Shown: in pieces, positions 21,001 to 31,180 of the stretch | Numbering within the stretch: position 1 is the stretch's first letter | How the letters are laid out: each line of letters starts with the position of its first letter | NCBI GenBank assembly: GCA_014621425.1 | Contig: JAANBB010000351.1 | Location: 1 to 43,236, forward strand | DNA from: Cylindrodendrum hubeiense | Lineage: Eukaryota; Ascomycota; Sordariomycetes; Hypocreales; Nectriaceae | DNA: 43,236 nt | Reading direction: 5' to 3' | The notes under the pieces: generated by a model | The model's database searches: none | The model's input: the letters and a program-made list of their open reading frames with translations, nothing else | Told to the model about the DNA's origin: nothing | Position numbers and translations under genes: made by a program

Positions 21001-23170
21001 AAAGTCGCGACCTGCCTCGGCCAGCCACTCGCGAGTTCCTTCCCGGGTCCCCTCAAGTGTTGGCGATGATGAAACCATGGTTAACGGCCAAGGTGACGCC
21101 CTCGATGGCGTCGACAGCACCAACCACGACAATGCCAAGAAGAAGCAAAAGCAGGACGCCATGGAGGAAGGCAAAGCCACGGGCTCCGTTAAGTGGCCTG
21201 TGATGAAGTACTACCTTCAGGCCATGGGTCCCTGGTGGTTCTGGGTTGTGGCCTTTTTCGTCTTCATTTCGCAACAGCTCTCAACCGTTGCTACCAACTT
21301 CTGGGTGAGAGAGTGGTCCAACCAATATGTCAATCACACGGACGGCGCCACGGCCTTGAACACCACGGCTTTCGCCCACACATCCTTGAAATTTTCACCT
21401 GTGGCATATATCGCTTTGCTTGGAAGCACCGGATCTGAGGACTCTGAATCGATGACGCTCGCGAATGCGGAGACACCTCCAGTCAACGCTATGTACTATT
21501 TGACGGTTCTCGCAATAATCGGAGCGGTCGGAGCATTGACTGCGCTTGTCCGTGATCTCTGGCTGTTCCTGGGTTCGCTGACGGCCTCAAAGCGCATTCA
21601 CGACACCCTCATCGCTTCGGTGACGCGCGCTAGATTCAAGTTCTTTGACGTCACACCTCTCGGCCAGCTTCTTAACCGTTTCAGCAAAGATCTCGAAGCT
21701 GTCGACCAGGAGATTGCTCCTGTAGCTATTGGTGTCATCAGCTGCGGCCTCTCGCTCGTGGTGACGATTGTTCTGATTGCCAGCTTCACTCCCATGTTCC
21801 TGGTCGCCGCATTCTTTATCGGTATTCTCTTCTACCTGGTTGCCGCCTTCTACCTCCGAGCTTCCCGCGATCTGAAGCGCCTGGAGTCGATCCAGCGCAG
21901 TCCGCTTTTCCAACAGTTCGGCGAAACCCTCAGTGGCATGACGACAATCCGTGCTTACGGTGACGAGCGACGTTTCATCCGGGACAATTTGGAGAAGATT
22001 AACACGCAGGCCCGGCCGTTTATTTACTTGTGGGCATGTAACAGATGGCTAGCATTCCGAGCGGATTTGGTCGGTGACCTGGTCGCGTTCTTTGCCGGAG
22101 TGTTTGTTATTCTCAGCCTCAACACTATTGATGCTGGTGCAGCGGGTATCTCCCTCAGCTACGCATTGGGCTTCACCGAAAGCGTGCTCTGGCTCGTGCG
22201 ACTGTATGCCATCAATGAGCAGAACATGAACTCGATGGAGCGAATGAAGGAGTACCTGGATGTGGAGCAGGAGGCTCCAGCTGTGATTGAGGATAACCGA
22301 CCCCCAGAGAACTGGCCTGGAAGCGGCTCTGTTGAGTTTGTCAACTACACGACGAGCTATCGGGCTGAGTTGGACCCGGTGCTCCGAGATCTCTCGCTTA
22401 AGATTAACCCGAGAGAGAAGGTGGGCATCGTGGGACGAACTGGCGCCGGTAAGAGTTCGCTTGCGCTGGCCATCTTCCGAGCGTTGGAGGCCGACAAGGG
22501 CAAGATTATGATTGACGATCTCGACATTGGCAAGATTGGACTTCAGGACCTGCGAGAAAACATCACTATCGTGCCCCAAGACCCGACACTTTTCCACGGA
22601 ACGATCCGAAGCAACCTGGATCCTTTCGACATGTACTCAAATGATGACATCTTTTCGGCATTGCGACGGGTGCAGCTGATTGGCCCTGACGAGCTGCCAC
22701 GAACACCAACACAAACTCCTGTCTCGCCCAATTCGTCAGTAGCGATAAACCGCAACATCTTCCTGGACCTCAGTTCTCCTGTTTCGGAATCCGGATCGAA
22801 TCTGTCACAGGGACAGCGTCAACTGTTGTGCTTGGCGCGAGCCATGCTCAAGTCGCCTACTGTCCTAGTAATGGACGAGGCGACAGCATCAATTGACTAC
22901 GCGACCGACTCGAAGATCCAGGAGACGATCCGAGAGCTAACAGGTACCGTTATCACGATTGCCCACCGACTGCAGACCATTGTCGACTACGACAAGGTCT
23001 TGGTGCTAGACAAGGGCCAGGTGGTGGAATACGCCCACCCGTGGGAGTTGATCAACAAGGAGGATGGCACATTCCGTAGCATGTGCGACACGAGCGGAGA
23101 GCTGGATGTGTTGATCAAGGCAGCCAAGAAGAAGTGGGATGCCGGCCGGCTGGTGGATGTGGACCCTTAG
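18043..23170 (+). CDS. ABC transporter, ABCC/MRP subfamily (Ybt1/Vmr1-like), with a one-base frame break
   Basis: Full-length MRP-type exporter, likely of the vacuolar membrane, moving organic anions or conjugates. Exon 1 is 18043-18116; a 78-nt intron follows (GTTCGT...CACAG, GCTAAC branch); exon 2 starts at 18195 and restores CFQQDYLKVLFP. Around 18482-18493 the reading moves by one base: PPGQLRV is in one frame, VIEELAICGLV in the next. Assuming one extra base, the product is about 1682 residues. Order: TMD0 (five hydrophobic segments), TMD1, NBD1 (Walker A GPTGSGKTS near 755, LSGGQKQR near 862, LLLDD), a charged linker, TMD2, NBD2 (Walker A GRTGAGKSS near 1437, LSQGQRQ near 1560, VLVMDEA). 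NBD1 has Asp where the catalytic Glu should be, normal for ABCC proteins. NBD2 carries an insert before its signature that ends in FLDL and SESGSN, the pattern that points to the Ybt1/Vmr1 group. Alternative: a 67-nt intron 18421-18487. Confidence 0.85.
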
Positions 23171-24392
23171 GAGAGTGCTGTTGACCAGGCCGTGGGAGAA
23201 AAAGAAGAGGAGGAAAAAACAGAGCCCCGTGTATCATGAAGCACCCATCCATCGATTAGTAAGGAGGTTGGTAGTGTGATGGCTCTTTTCATTTGTCTTA
23301 GTGGCCGCGGGAGACAGAAAGACTCCTGAGCCTGGAGGAGTAAAGCATAGATATTTCTTTCCAGTATAGGTTATTTGGATAATGATAATCGTTTCGACGA
23401 TGACTTAAAGAGTTGCCTGTAAACTAAATGCAGCGACTCAGTGCTTTTCCCGGGAACGTGACTACTCCTAAGTCATTACAAAAATCTGTTTGTCATGCAT
23501 CAAGCTCGCAACGGCATCTTCCAATAGTAGCTCTTAGTAGCAGCTAAATCGAGGACGCAGCTGAGGGACTCTTTCCCGCCGCGTAAGCACGTCTCACATC
23601 CGCTAGTAACAAACAAAATGAGGCCTGGTGGCAAGCACAACTCTACGCTCGTTCTCGTAGTTTGGTTAGTTCCGGCTTAAACACTGCCTGAAAATGACTC
23701 TGGTGTCTCATATAAGGCGGGATATTTGCTGGCCGAAGATATTGATGGGCACTCGACTACGCCGTCAGCACTGATCTCGATATATCCGCATCCGATGAAG
23801 ACTTATTACCCCATTGGGCCTGACACTTGGCTTGGCTTTAGATCATGGAGGCCGTCAACGTCGATGAGCAGCTGTAAAGTGACCTTCTAGAAAACCTTTT
23901 CTGTTAGGACCCTAAGTGGGGTTGGAATGTGAAATAAGAATAAATAACAGTTGCTATTCGCGTATTCCTGGATCACAAAGCACTATTAATTTGGCTCAAA
24001 CGAACCTTAGTACATGATAGCATGGTCCTTGTTACCGATCGCAGTGAAGGTGTTAACCTCTGGCTTACTTGCGTTGCAGCGAGTCTAGTAATCTCAGACT
24101 CAGCATCTATTAACAACGACGACAGTGTTCTGGATAACACCGCGTCTGCCGTTCCATCTGATCAACTTCATTTTGAAGGCCTCACGGTGGTGGCCCGTCT
24201 GCGAGGGTGGTCACCAAGGCAGGCCCTAGGGCAGTTCACTTCTGAGGCTATGATTGAGGTAGATGGCATAACGAATTGCAAGTGGTACCAGAAAAACTGA
24301 GGGTTGTGATCATTCATATATTCTTTTCAGTCCGACTGCATGGTGGACAGAACCCGCTTGAAAGTCCATTGATACCCATCCACGCACTGGAA
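23171..24392. other. Intergenic region downstream of the ABC transporter
   Basis: The first 200-300 bases are probably the transporter 3' UTR. The rest is moderately AT-rich. An ATG-led frame of 92 codons (24022-24300, +) exists but has no recognisable domain or good supporting context; I do not call it a gene. Confidence 0.5.
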
Positions 24393-25253
24393 CTAACCTT
24401 CAGTTTTTGCTGCGTACAACGTACAACTTGAACATCGCACATGGCTGCAGTCGACACAGCTTGGATAGAGATCATATACCCCTTCCCAATGGCAATTGCA
24501 GCATCTCCACATGATGATTGTCTCATGCTTTATACTCGTACGTTGAAAAGAAGCGAAACTTGACCTAGTGAGACCTGACCCAGTAGCGCGACCTGGCCGA
24601 GTAGCGAGACTTGGCCGCGTGAGGCCCCTTCTCAGCTCTTCCCAGTCTGTGGGATGAGATTTGACTGCCAAGTAGTCCCAATTCCAAGAATAGCGGGGAG
24701 ACTTTTCTGAAAGGTCTTCAACTCCAACTTGCTCTAGGTCGGGGTAAATCTCGAAGTCGGCTTCGAGATATTTTCGACTCATCGAACGCCGTAGGTTTAT
24801 CGCTAAGATGAACAACCGGCCTATTGCACCCCGAATAGCGGGTATACCGGGACATATTTCGGGTCTCGCTTCGTCCACGTCGCTACTGTTTACTGCAGAC
24901 ACGTCAGTGCATTCTCAGGATGTAGACAACGGTGGGAAATAAATACCCCATTCCAGATTGTCTTGAACCATGTACAATAGCTCAAGTACCATATCTTTAA
25001 TTTCATCATGGAGAACCAGCCGGGCATCGAGAGACGCTCGAGGCTCTGCGAAGGCACCGATATATGCTACCCATTGGTGAAATTGTCCACCCAACTCTTC
25101 TATTGCAGAATATCCTTTTTTCGAACTATCTTCTTTTGGAAGAATCCGGCTGACATTCTTCGAGCAGAGTTGTGCAACGTCATAGATGGGTTGACTAGAC
25201 TGGTGGACCGGGGAGGAGGCGGGCGCGCCATGGTGCTGCGGGGATTCACCCAT
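24393..25253 (-). CDS. Hypothetical protein: NLR-type N-terminal domain plus Cys-rich zinc-ribbon-like tail
   Basis: Two exons: 24947-25253 and 24393-24892. The 54-nt intron (24893-24946, GTATTT...CTGCAG) has a perfect CACTGAC branch and joins the frames at phase 1, giving 268 residues. Residues 22-102 contain SAIEELGGQFHQW followed by IGAF and SLDARL. I associate this pattern (SA-x-E-[DE]-x2-G-x-F-x2-W-x3-IGA) with the N-termini of many fungal proteins of unknown function, some with NACHT, ankyrin or peptidase domains. The C-terminus has C-C-x-C at 233-236 and CxxC pairs at 248/251 and 256/259, a likely zinc ribbon. Between them is an Arg/Thr/Gly-rich linker coded by 18-nt repeats. A further donor (AAG|GTTAGT at about 24397) lies just before the stop, so a longer C-terminus is possible. 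It is divergent from the broken DUF7580-peptidase gene about 400 bp away. The start at 25253 is the first in-frame ATG. Function unknown. Confidence 0.6.
24561..24626. repeat. Imperfect 18-nt tandem repeats within the zinc-ribbon protein gene
   Basis: Units TGACCCAGTAGCGCGACC (24576-24593) and TGGCCGAGTAGCGAGACT (24594-24611) are direct neighbours with 4 differences. Shorter related units flank them at 24561 and 24612. They encode the linker between the N-terminal domain and the Cys-rich tail, six residues per unit. Confidence 0.55.
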
Positions 25254-25660
25254 AGCAGGATGCAGCAAGTTCGTTCTGTAATAAAAATTACTTGCTAGTT
25301 GGCACTGGATGCAATTTTGTACTTGAGGGGAGGCGATGTTAGCGAGATGTTAAAATCTGGAGGTTCAGAATGAACACAGAAAAGCCGATCGTGTTTTGGC
25401 AGTGCGGGGCTTGGGCAAGAATGATGCTTGTTAAGGAGGTACTGGGTTTTTTTAGCAGCACGGCAGCAACAGAGATATTCATGTCTATCACAGCCTGGTT
25501 GAGGCTCTGGTCTTCAAAAGCATGACATGTCAGCCTGATTTGGAGCCCGACATGCACCTCCGCTCGGCTTTTCCCAACCTATGAGTTTTATCCCTGTGTG
25601 TCATTTCGTGCTCCTGGGATCTCGCCTCCTTTCCCTCCCTATTGAAATGTGTCATGCTAG

Positions 25661-28355
25661 AGACGCGAAGCTGCTTTTGCCGTTGTACCGGCATTTGTCG
25701 AGGCACTCCCGCCGAGCCCGAAGCGCGAGCTCCAGACTGTAGATCTTCGCCAACAGCAGCCCGATGACCGGAGCCGAATTGAGCGAGACAACGCAATAAG
25801 ATTTTTACGCTTCGAGATTCAACAGTTACCTGGAGTTTTACCTAAGGAATATGCTATGCATGAGCTGTCGGAGGATGACTCCCGGGCCGCGGCAGATGCT
25901 CTCGATGACATCCTCTCTTCTTGGATGGACTAGTTGATAACGCGATCATTGTAAAAGAAGCAGGTGTTTCTGTGAGTAAACTGTAAATAAGGCGATTGTC
26001 TTCCTTTCACCTACTGGCAAAGCGCTACTCAAAATTTCTGATTCAAGCTCGTTTTCATCTCATGCGTATTAGCTGACAACCATCCAGACCAATAGTTACC
26101 AAAAATGTTCCAACCTCCAAGCTTTAGCATCCATCCTGCGTTCTCACCACCAAACCACTATCCTCGGCGCCTCGACTCAATTTCCCGGCGAGATACTGAA
26201 GTGGATACGCTACCCAACGGAAGACGCCATATGTTCGCAATATCGCAGTATTGCCAATCCAGCAAAACAGTTCCGAGAAATTATGAGACCCATACTTGAA
26301 GGGTGCATTGTCAACACATTGCGAGATCTCTTTTATATCTCCTTGGTAGCCCGCTCCTTCAAGACCCACTGGAGACCGAAACCATTTGCGTCGCAAAGAC
26401 TCAGTGCGGCTCACATATTAAGGACTTGTGGACCAGAGCTTATACCGCTGCTCAGCTGGCCAGTTGCCTGGAGAAGGAAGACCCTATCCAATCCGAAAGA
26501 GCGAGGTTGTCCATTCTACATCTAGGACGACGACTGCTCCTAACGCTGTTTTCCCGCAGACAGGTTACGATCATGAAAGAAGACGATGATGGCGATGAAG
26601 ACTATGACGCGACTGACTCCCTGTTCTTTGCACTTAACCATGAACACATTCACCAGGAGGAATCGACGTTTGTCGACCCCTCGTGCCTACTCATCATCGG
26701 CAACTGCCTTAAGCTCTGCTGGGAAGCGAACAAGATTGATCTAAGTTTTCGTACCAAATTTTACTGGGCCATTGTTGAACCTCTCATCAAATCATACGAC
26801 AGCTATGACTTTGTCAAAATGAAGCCAGCAGAGATCATCGAGAGAGTTACTCATTCACGCGATGTTCCCAGCAACCCTGGTTTAGGCCAACGACAAGCCC
26901 TAAAAACGGAAGTAGACTTGGGGCAAAGGACTACTACAATGGAGGTCACCTGTGGAATTGCACTGAAACAAGAGAAAATACTACAATCACCAGGACAATT
27001 CCCAGGTGCAACAGTGCTAGCATCCACAGGAAATGTATATCGCAACCACTTATGTACATTGAGTTAATGCTAACTCTTCGAATGAGAAGATACATGACAG
27101 CGAATCATGGCTAAATGCCTTCGATTCTATTACCTTGTCACTCAAATTTTCGCCCAAAAAGGTGGCGAGAATTTTACGGGTTGATGTCCTCGACACGGGC
27201 TGTGATATAGATAATGAGTTATTTTATGAACCCGGGGATCGCCAGCACGATCGGTTAGATGGTTGCTGGTTTGATTGTTTAATGAATCAGACAGGCCTGT
27301 TGACGAGGATTCGAATAGACATGGCACCGCCATAGTTGCGTTACTACTAAGACTGCTCCCACATGCAGAGATATATGTGGTCCGCGTGGCAAGAGACGCA
27401 AAGAGAGGCGCAGAGGGGCTTTCTATGCTCAAGCAGTTTACTGCACAGGTAAAATCTTCCAGGGCCATATAAATGTACCCTGCTGACATGCACCGCAGGC
27501 CATCCGCCACGCCGTCGATGAGTGGGACATTGACATCGTGTCAATGTCATTCGGCTTCTCTGAAGAAGTACTATCGATACGAGATGCCATTGAATACGCA
27601 GACAGAGTCAAAGAAGGCAAGGTGCTCTTCTTCGCCGCAGCCAACAACGCTGGCCAGAACGAGCTCGAGCTGTTCCCGGAATTTATTGACTCCATCATCT
27701 CTGTCCGTGGAACTGATTATAATGGAAATTTCGAACCACGATACAATCCCCCATCATGGCCTTACCAAGAGGGTAAGTGCTATGGGGCTCTCGGAAAAGA
27801 AGTTGCGTGTGGCTTGGCCGATGGCTCCCTTAGGAAGTCGGGTTGCTCTGTGGCTACACCGATTATGGTTGCGATTGCGTCTACCGTGATCTGGTTCGTG
27901 GTGTGCAACGACGAGAAATTCCGCCCAGATGCACAAGAAGAAGTCAGAACTCAAAGGGGAATCCTTTTGGTATTCAATGTGATGACTGAGAGCCAGAAGT
28001 TGGACAGGCGGTACTTGGCCCCTTGGCAGTTGTTTGGACGGGACGCTGAGAGGAAGCTGAGCTCGATTTTATACGCTTTGGATAGGCTACCTCCACAAGA
28101 ATCTCCTGAAGGACGTCGGAAAAGACAAAGGCAAGGCTAGATAGTTACACATATCAGTTCAATGTCAGTAAAGCAGTCAATGCTCTCTCCGATGGGCCAT
28201 CATTCAGCGTTGTCAGCTTGAAGACCGACGGAAAGACCTGGAATACCATAGCTGAATCTGAAATAGGCCTTTCTTTGACACCTAACGAGGGCCTGGTATA
28301 TTTTATGAGTAGCGTTGAAGTGTTCGGCTTACATCCGAACGACGAATTGATCTAA
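25661..28355 (+). pseudogene. Decayed DUF7580 - subtilisin-like (S8) peptidase gene
   Basis: Pieces of one gene can be read in order but not in one frame. (1) 25661-25930, an N-terminal helical part. (2) 25930-25971, shifted by one base, then an intron 25972-26072 (GTGAGT...ATTAG). (3) 26073-26300. (4) 26303-27064, shifted again, with features of DUF7580: IARSLLYLLGSPLLQ and FYWAIVEPLIKSYDS. (5) 27063-27275, start of the S8 domain, VLDTGCD with catalytic Asp at 27192. (6) From 27275, shifted again: RHGTA with His at 27320, an intact 50-nt intron 27449-27498, FFAAANNAG (oxyanion Asn), and GCSVATP with Ser at 27847. (7) A last segment, about 28110-28355, in yet another frame. The Asp/His/Ser triad is kept, yet at least three single-base losses and one gain break the frame. 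Either it is a pseudogene or the assembly has errors here. Related fungal proteins are found among NLR-like immune or incompatibility genes; role here is inference. Confidence 0.6.
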
Positions 28356-29371
28356 CCAATCCGGAGAATGCATTTGTTTTGGAAATATTGTCGTCGACAC
28401 GTTCGACCGAAACTACCAATCCTCAAAGCCGAGCCAGAAAAAGCAATCCCTACTCAAGAGGCGAGAGGTAAGAGGTAAAACTTCTCATGGAGACAGCCAC
28501 CAACTTCAACTCCAGATTTTGGGTTACGTACTTGAAGAAGATCAAGCGGAGGGAAGCCACGACCACAGGCGTGTTGAGAACAGCTACCTCACAATGGAGC
28601 GGTAACGACGGCCCAATAGATGACCCGCTAGGCGGGAAGATCTTGGCGCTTTGAACTGAAGACAAAAGATAGTTTGCGACTGTGACTAATATTGAGTTCG
28701 CTAAGACGAATAGGCACCAGTAATGATAGATGAATAAAATGACATGTGCCAGGCGGCACGGCTCGGTGGTCGGCTGAGGCGTTGACTGACCACGTATCGC
28801 AACCACCACATATGCAGTTATGAACAAAATGAGACACGTCTGTGAAATACGTTGGAAGTTTGTGCTGACGACAACAAAGTCAGAGCATTAAAGTGGCTTT
28901 AATGTTCCCCCCATTTCCACAATACCGTTCTTGGTGTTATATATTCTGCCTCTCAAACCCATCATAGCGCAACCTCGCCCAGCCGACCCAGATACTCCTC
29001 ACGATCAATCCGCACCCCTCATCAACCACTGCAACGTACCACGAAATACGAACGCACCCACTCAACAGCCAGTGGAATGAAACGTGTTTTCGGGTGGTCG
29101 CAAGCCACACGGGGCTTGGCGCGGTAGCTTCTTTCAGCTTCAGCTTTCAGCTCTGACAGGCAGACATAATTCAGACTGAGCTTAAAGGCAGCGTCTCCGA
29201 CGATCCGAAATCTCGCATAGGGATCTGAGTAATTATTTGGTACTTACCGCTGCTTCTATTAGACGTTCTAAGAGGCATATGCTGATAGGTTGCGACTTGT
29301 AAGACTCACCAAGTCGACATCGCCAATATCACAAGCATCACCCCGCCACCAGAACCATCACGATCGCCATA
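28356..29371. other. Intergenic region upstream of the MDR reductase
   Basis: Contains the membrane-protein-like fragment at 28450-28896 (minus strand, listed separately). The part from about 28900 to 29371 probably holds the promoter and 5' UTR of the reductase at 29372. No other feature is seen. Confidence 0.5.
28450..28896 (-). pseudogene. Membrane-protein-like fragment
   Basis: An open minus-strand frame of about 148 codons encodes at least two clearly hydrophobic segments (CLILFITAYVVVA and LFIYHYWCLFVLANSILV) and a likely third (VVVASLRLIFF). No in-frame ATG begins it, since a TAA precedes the open stretch. It may therefore be an exon of a larger gene or a remnant. Its place beside the decayed peptidase gene favours a remnant. 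I do not recognise the family. Confidence 0.25.
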
Positions 29372-30604
29372 ATGACTTCCTCTCAGGCTTGGGTCTTCTC
29401 CAAGCGCGGCCTCCCGTGGGATGTCCTCTCGCTCATATCCCGCCCAACGCCCACACTGCCTCCCCCCGTCCCGCTGCCCAGCGACGTGCCCAAGCCCGAG
29501 GAGTGGCTGCTCGTCAAGACGAGCTTCGTCGGCCTCAACCCGGGCGCCATCTTCCAGATGACGCTCGTGCCGCCCTTCATCCGCCAGCCCACGGCCGTGC
29601 CCGAGATGGACTTCTCGGGCACCGTCGTCGACGTCTGGCACCCGGAAGGCGACGCCGCCGCGAGCCCGCGCTTCAGCAAGGGCGACAAGGTCGTCGCCAT
29701 GCTGCCCGCCAGCCACACCATCCCCACCGGCACCGGCGCCCTGGCCGAGTACGTCCGCGTGCCGGCGCGGTACGTCGTCCGCAAGCCCGAGGCCGTCAGC
29801 TTCGGCGATGCGGCGGGATGCTTGCTGCCGGCGTTGACGGCGCGGCAGATGGTCACGGAGTCCGGTGCCAAGGCGGGCGACCGGGTGCTGGTCAACGCGG
29901 CGAGCGGCGGCATCGGGAGCATGGTTGTGCAGATGGTCCGCAAGGTGGTCGGGGAGACGGGTTACGTCGTGGGAATCTGCAGTGGAAAGAATGCGGACAT
30001 GGTGAAGAGCTTGGGAGCTGATGAGGTTAGTTCATGAGATGGATGTCATGGCACATCACCCCGATGAGATGGCATCTGGATATGTCCCTGCAAGATATAA
30101 CAGAAAGAAACTTCACTAACACACTACCAGGTCATCGACTACACCCAATACACACCCCTCTCCGCCCATCTCACAACCCGCTTCTCCGCATCCCCCTTCA
30201 ACACCATCATCGACACGCTGGGCCACCAAGCCCTGTACGTCGCGTCGCCGTCCTACCTGGTGCCCGGCGGTCACTACTCGTCAGTCGGCATCAAGCCGCC
30301 GACCTTCTTCGTGCCGGATTTCCTGCGCGCCGTCGTGCAGATGAAGCTCAACGAGTGGTGGCCCGTCTCGCGCTGGCTCGGCGGCGTCGGCCGGCGCTGG
30401 TGCGGCGTCGCCATGATGAACCCCACCCTCGAGGACCGCCAGAGCATCATCGACATGCTCGGCGCCGGCGACATCCGCCTCGTGCGGGACAGCGTCTGGC
30501 CCTTCGATCAGACCAAGGAGGCGTATGCGAAGTTGGGCGGGCTGCACGCCCGCGGCAAGGTTCTCGTCAAGGTGGATGCTTCTGTTGGAGATGATGAGTG
30601 TTGA
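29372..30604 (+). CDS. MDR-superfamily NAD(P)H-dependent reductase (quinone oxidoreductase-like)
   Basis: Medium-chain dehydrogenase/reductase without catalytic zinc ligands, so more like quinone or enoyl reductases than alcohol dehydrogenases. Two exons, 29372-30025 and 30131-30604, with a 105-nt intron (GTTAGT...TACCAG, CACTAAC branch) joining at phase 0 between GADE and VIDYTQY; 375 residues, normal for the family. The N-terminal GroES-like domain shows SFVGLNPGA and EMDFSGTVVDV. The cofactor-binding Rossmann motif AASGGIGSMVVQM lies near residues 174-186. The C-terminal part ends with the usual HARGKVLVKV. No transit peptide is obvious. Substrate unknown. It neighbours the accessory locus on its left and converges with the flippase gene on its right. 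Confidence 0.88.
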
Positions 30605-31180
30605 TGAACGGTTAATCAAAGTGGGAGGGGCGAAAGATGTTAACATGCGTTGGGCAAGTTGATGGTACTCTACTCTATGTTTGCTTCATGTACGATAGAC
30701 TTGGCAACTGTAATTTAATGATGTCACTGTGTCTAGCTGTCGAGGATCAACACTATGTGTGCTATTTCTCCTCGCAGTACTACTCCCCGTAGAACCACAA
30801 TGACCATACCCTATGAGCTGCCTCCGTATAACGCAAAGGCGTCGCCTCCCTGATGTTCACTACTTCACGAACCTCTCATGCTTTGAGACAAGGTCAAGCA
30901 GTCTTCAAATACGACATATCTCTGCTGTTACTTGATGAAACTCGCTCAGTTCACTATCTCCAATTCAATAGCCATAACATCCATGAAAACTAGAATAGAT
31001 CCGCCAAGCGCCATTGCAAGCCAAGTCCCATGCCATACACCGCGCATGTATGAACCCCGCAAGGGCAGTCCAGAGTACCAAATCATCTACTCAAGCGCCT
31101 ATAAGGAGAAATATAAAACCCCATGATTGAGAACGCCTTGCTATTCCATTACATTAAGCATCCCTCCACTAAGACCCCTT
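30605..31180. other. Intergenic region between two convergent genes
   Basis: 576 bases between the stop codons of the reductase and the flippase. It probably holds both 3' UTRs. No frame with recognisable content was found. Confidence 0.55.

Noticed and set aside
24022..24300. 92-codon ATG-led frame on the plus strand
   Set aside because: No recognisable domain, no TATA or leader evidence; left uncalled.
27202..27290. An 89-nt intron to explain the frame break in the S8 domain
   Set aside because: Donor and acceptor exist, but splicing would remove the residues between Asp and His that look like normal subtilase sequence (for example GCWFD), so an indel fits better.
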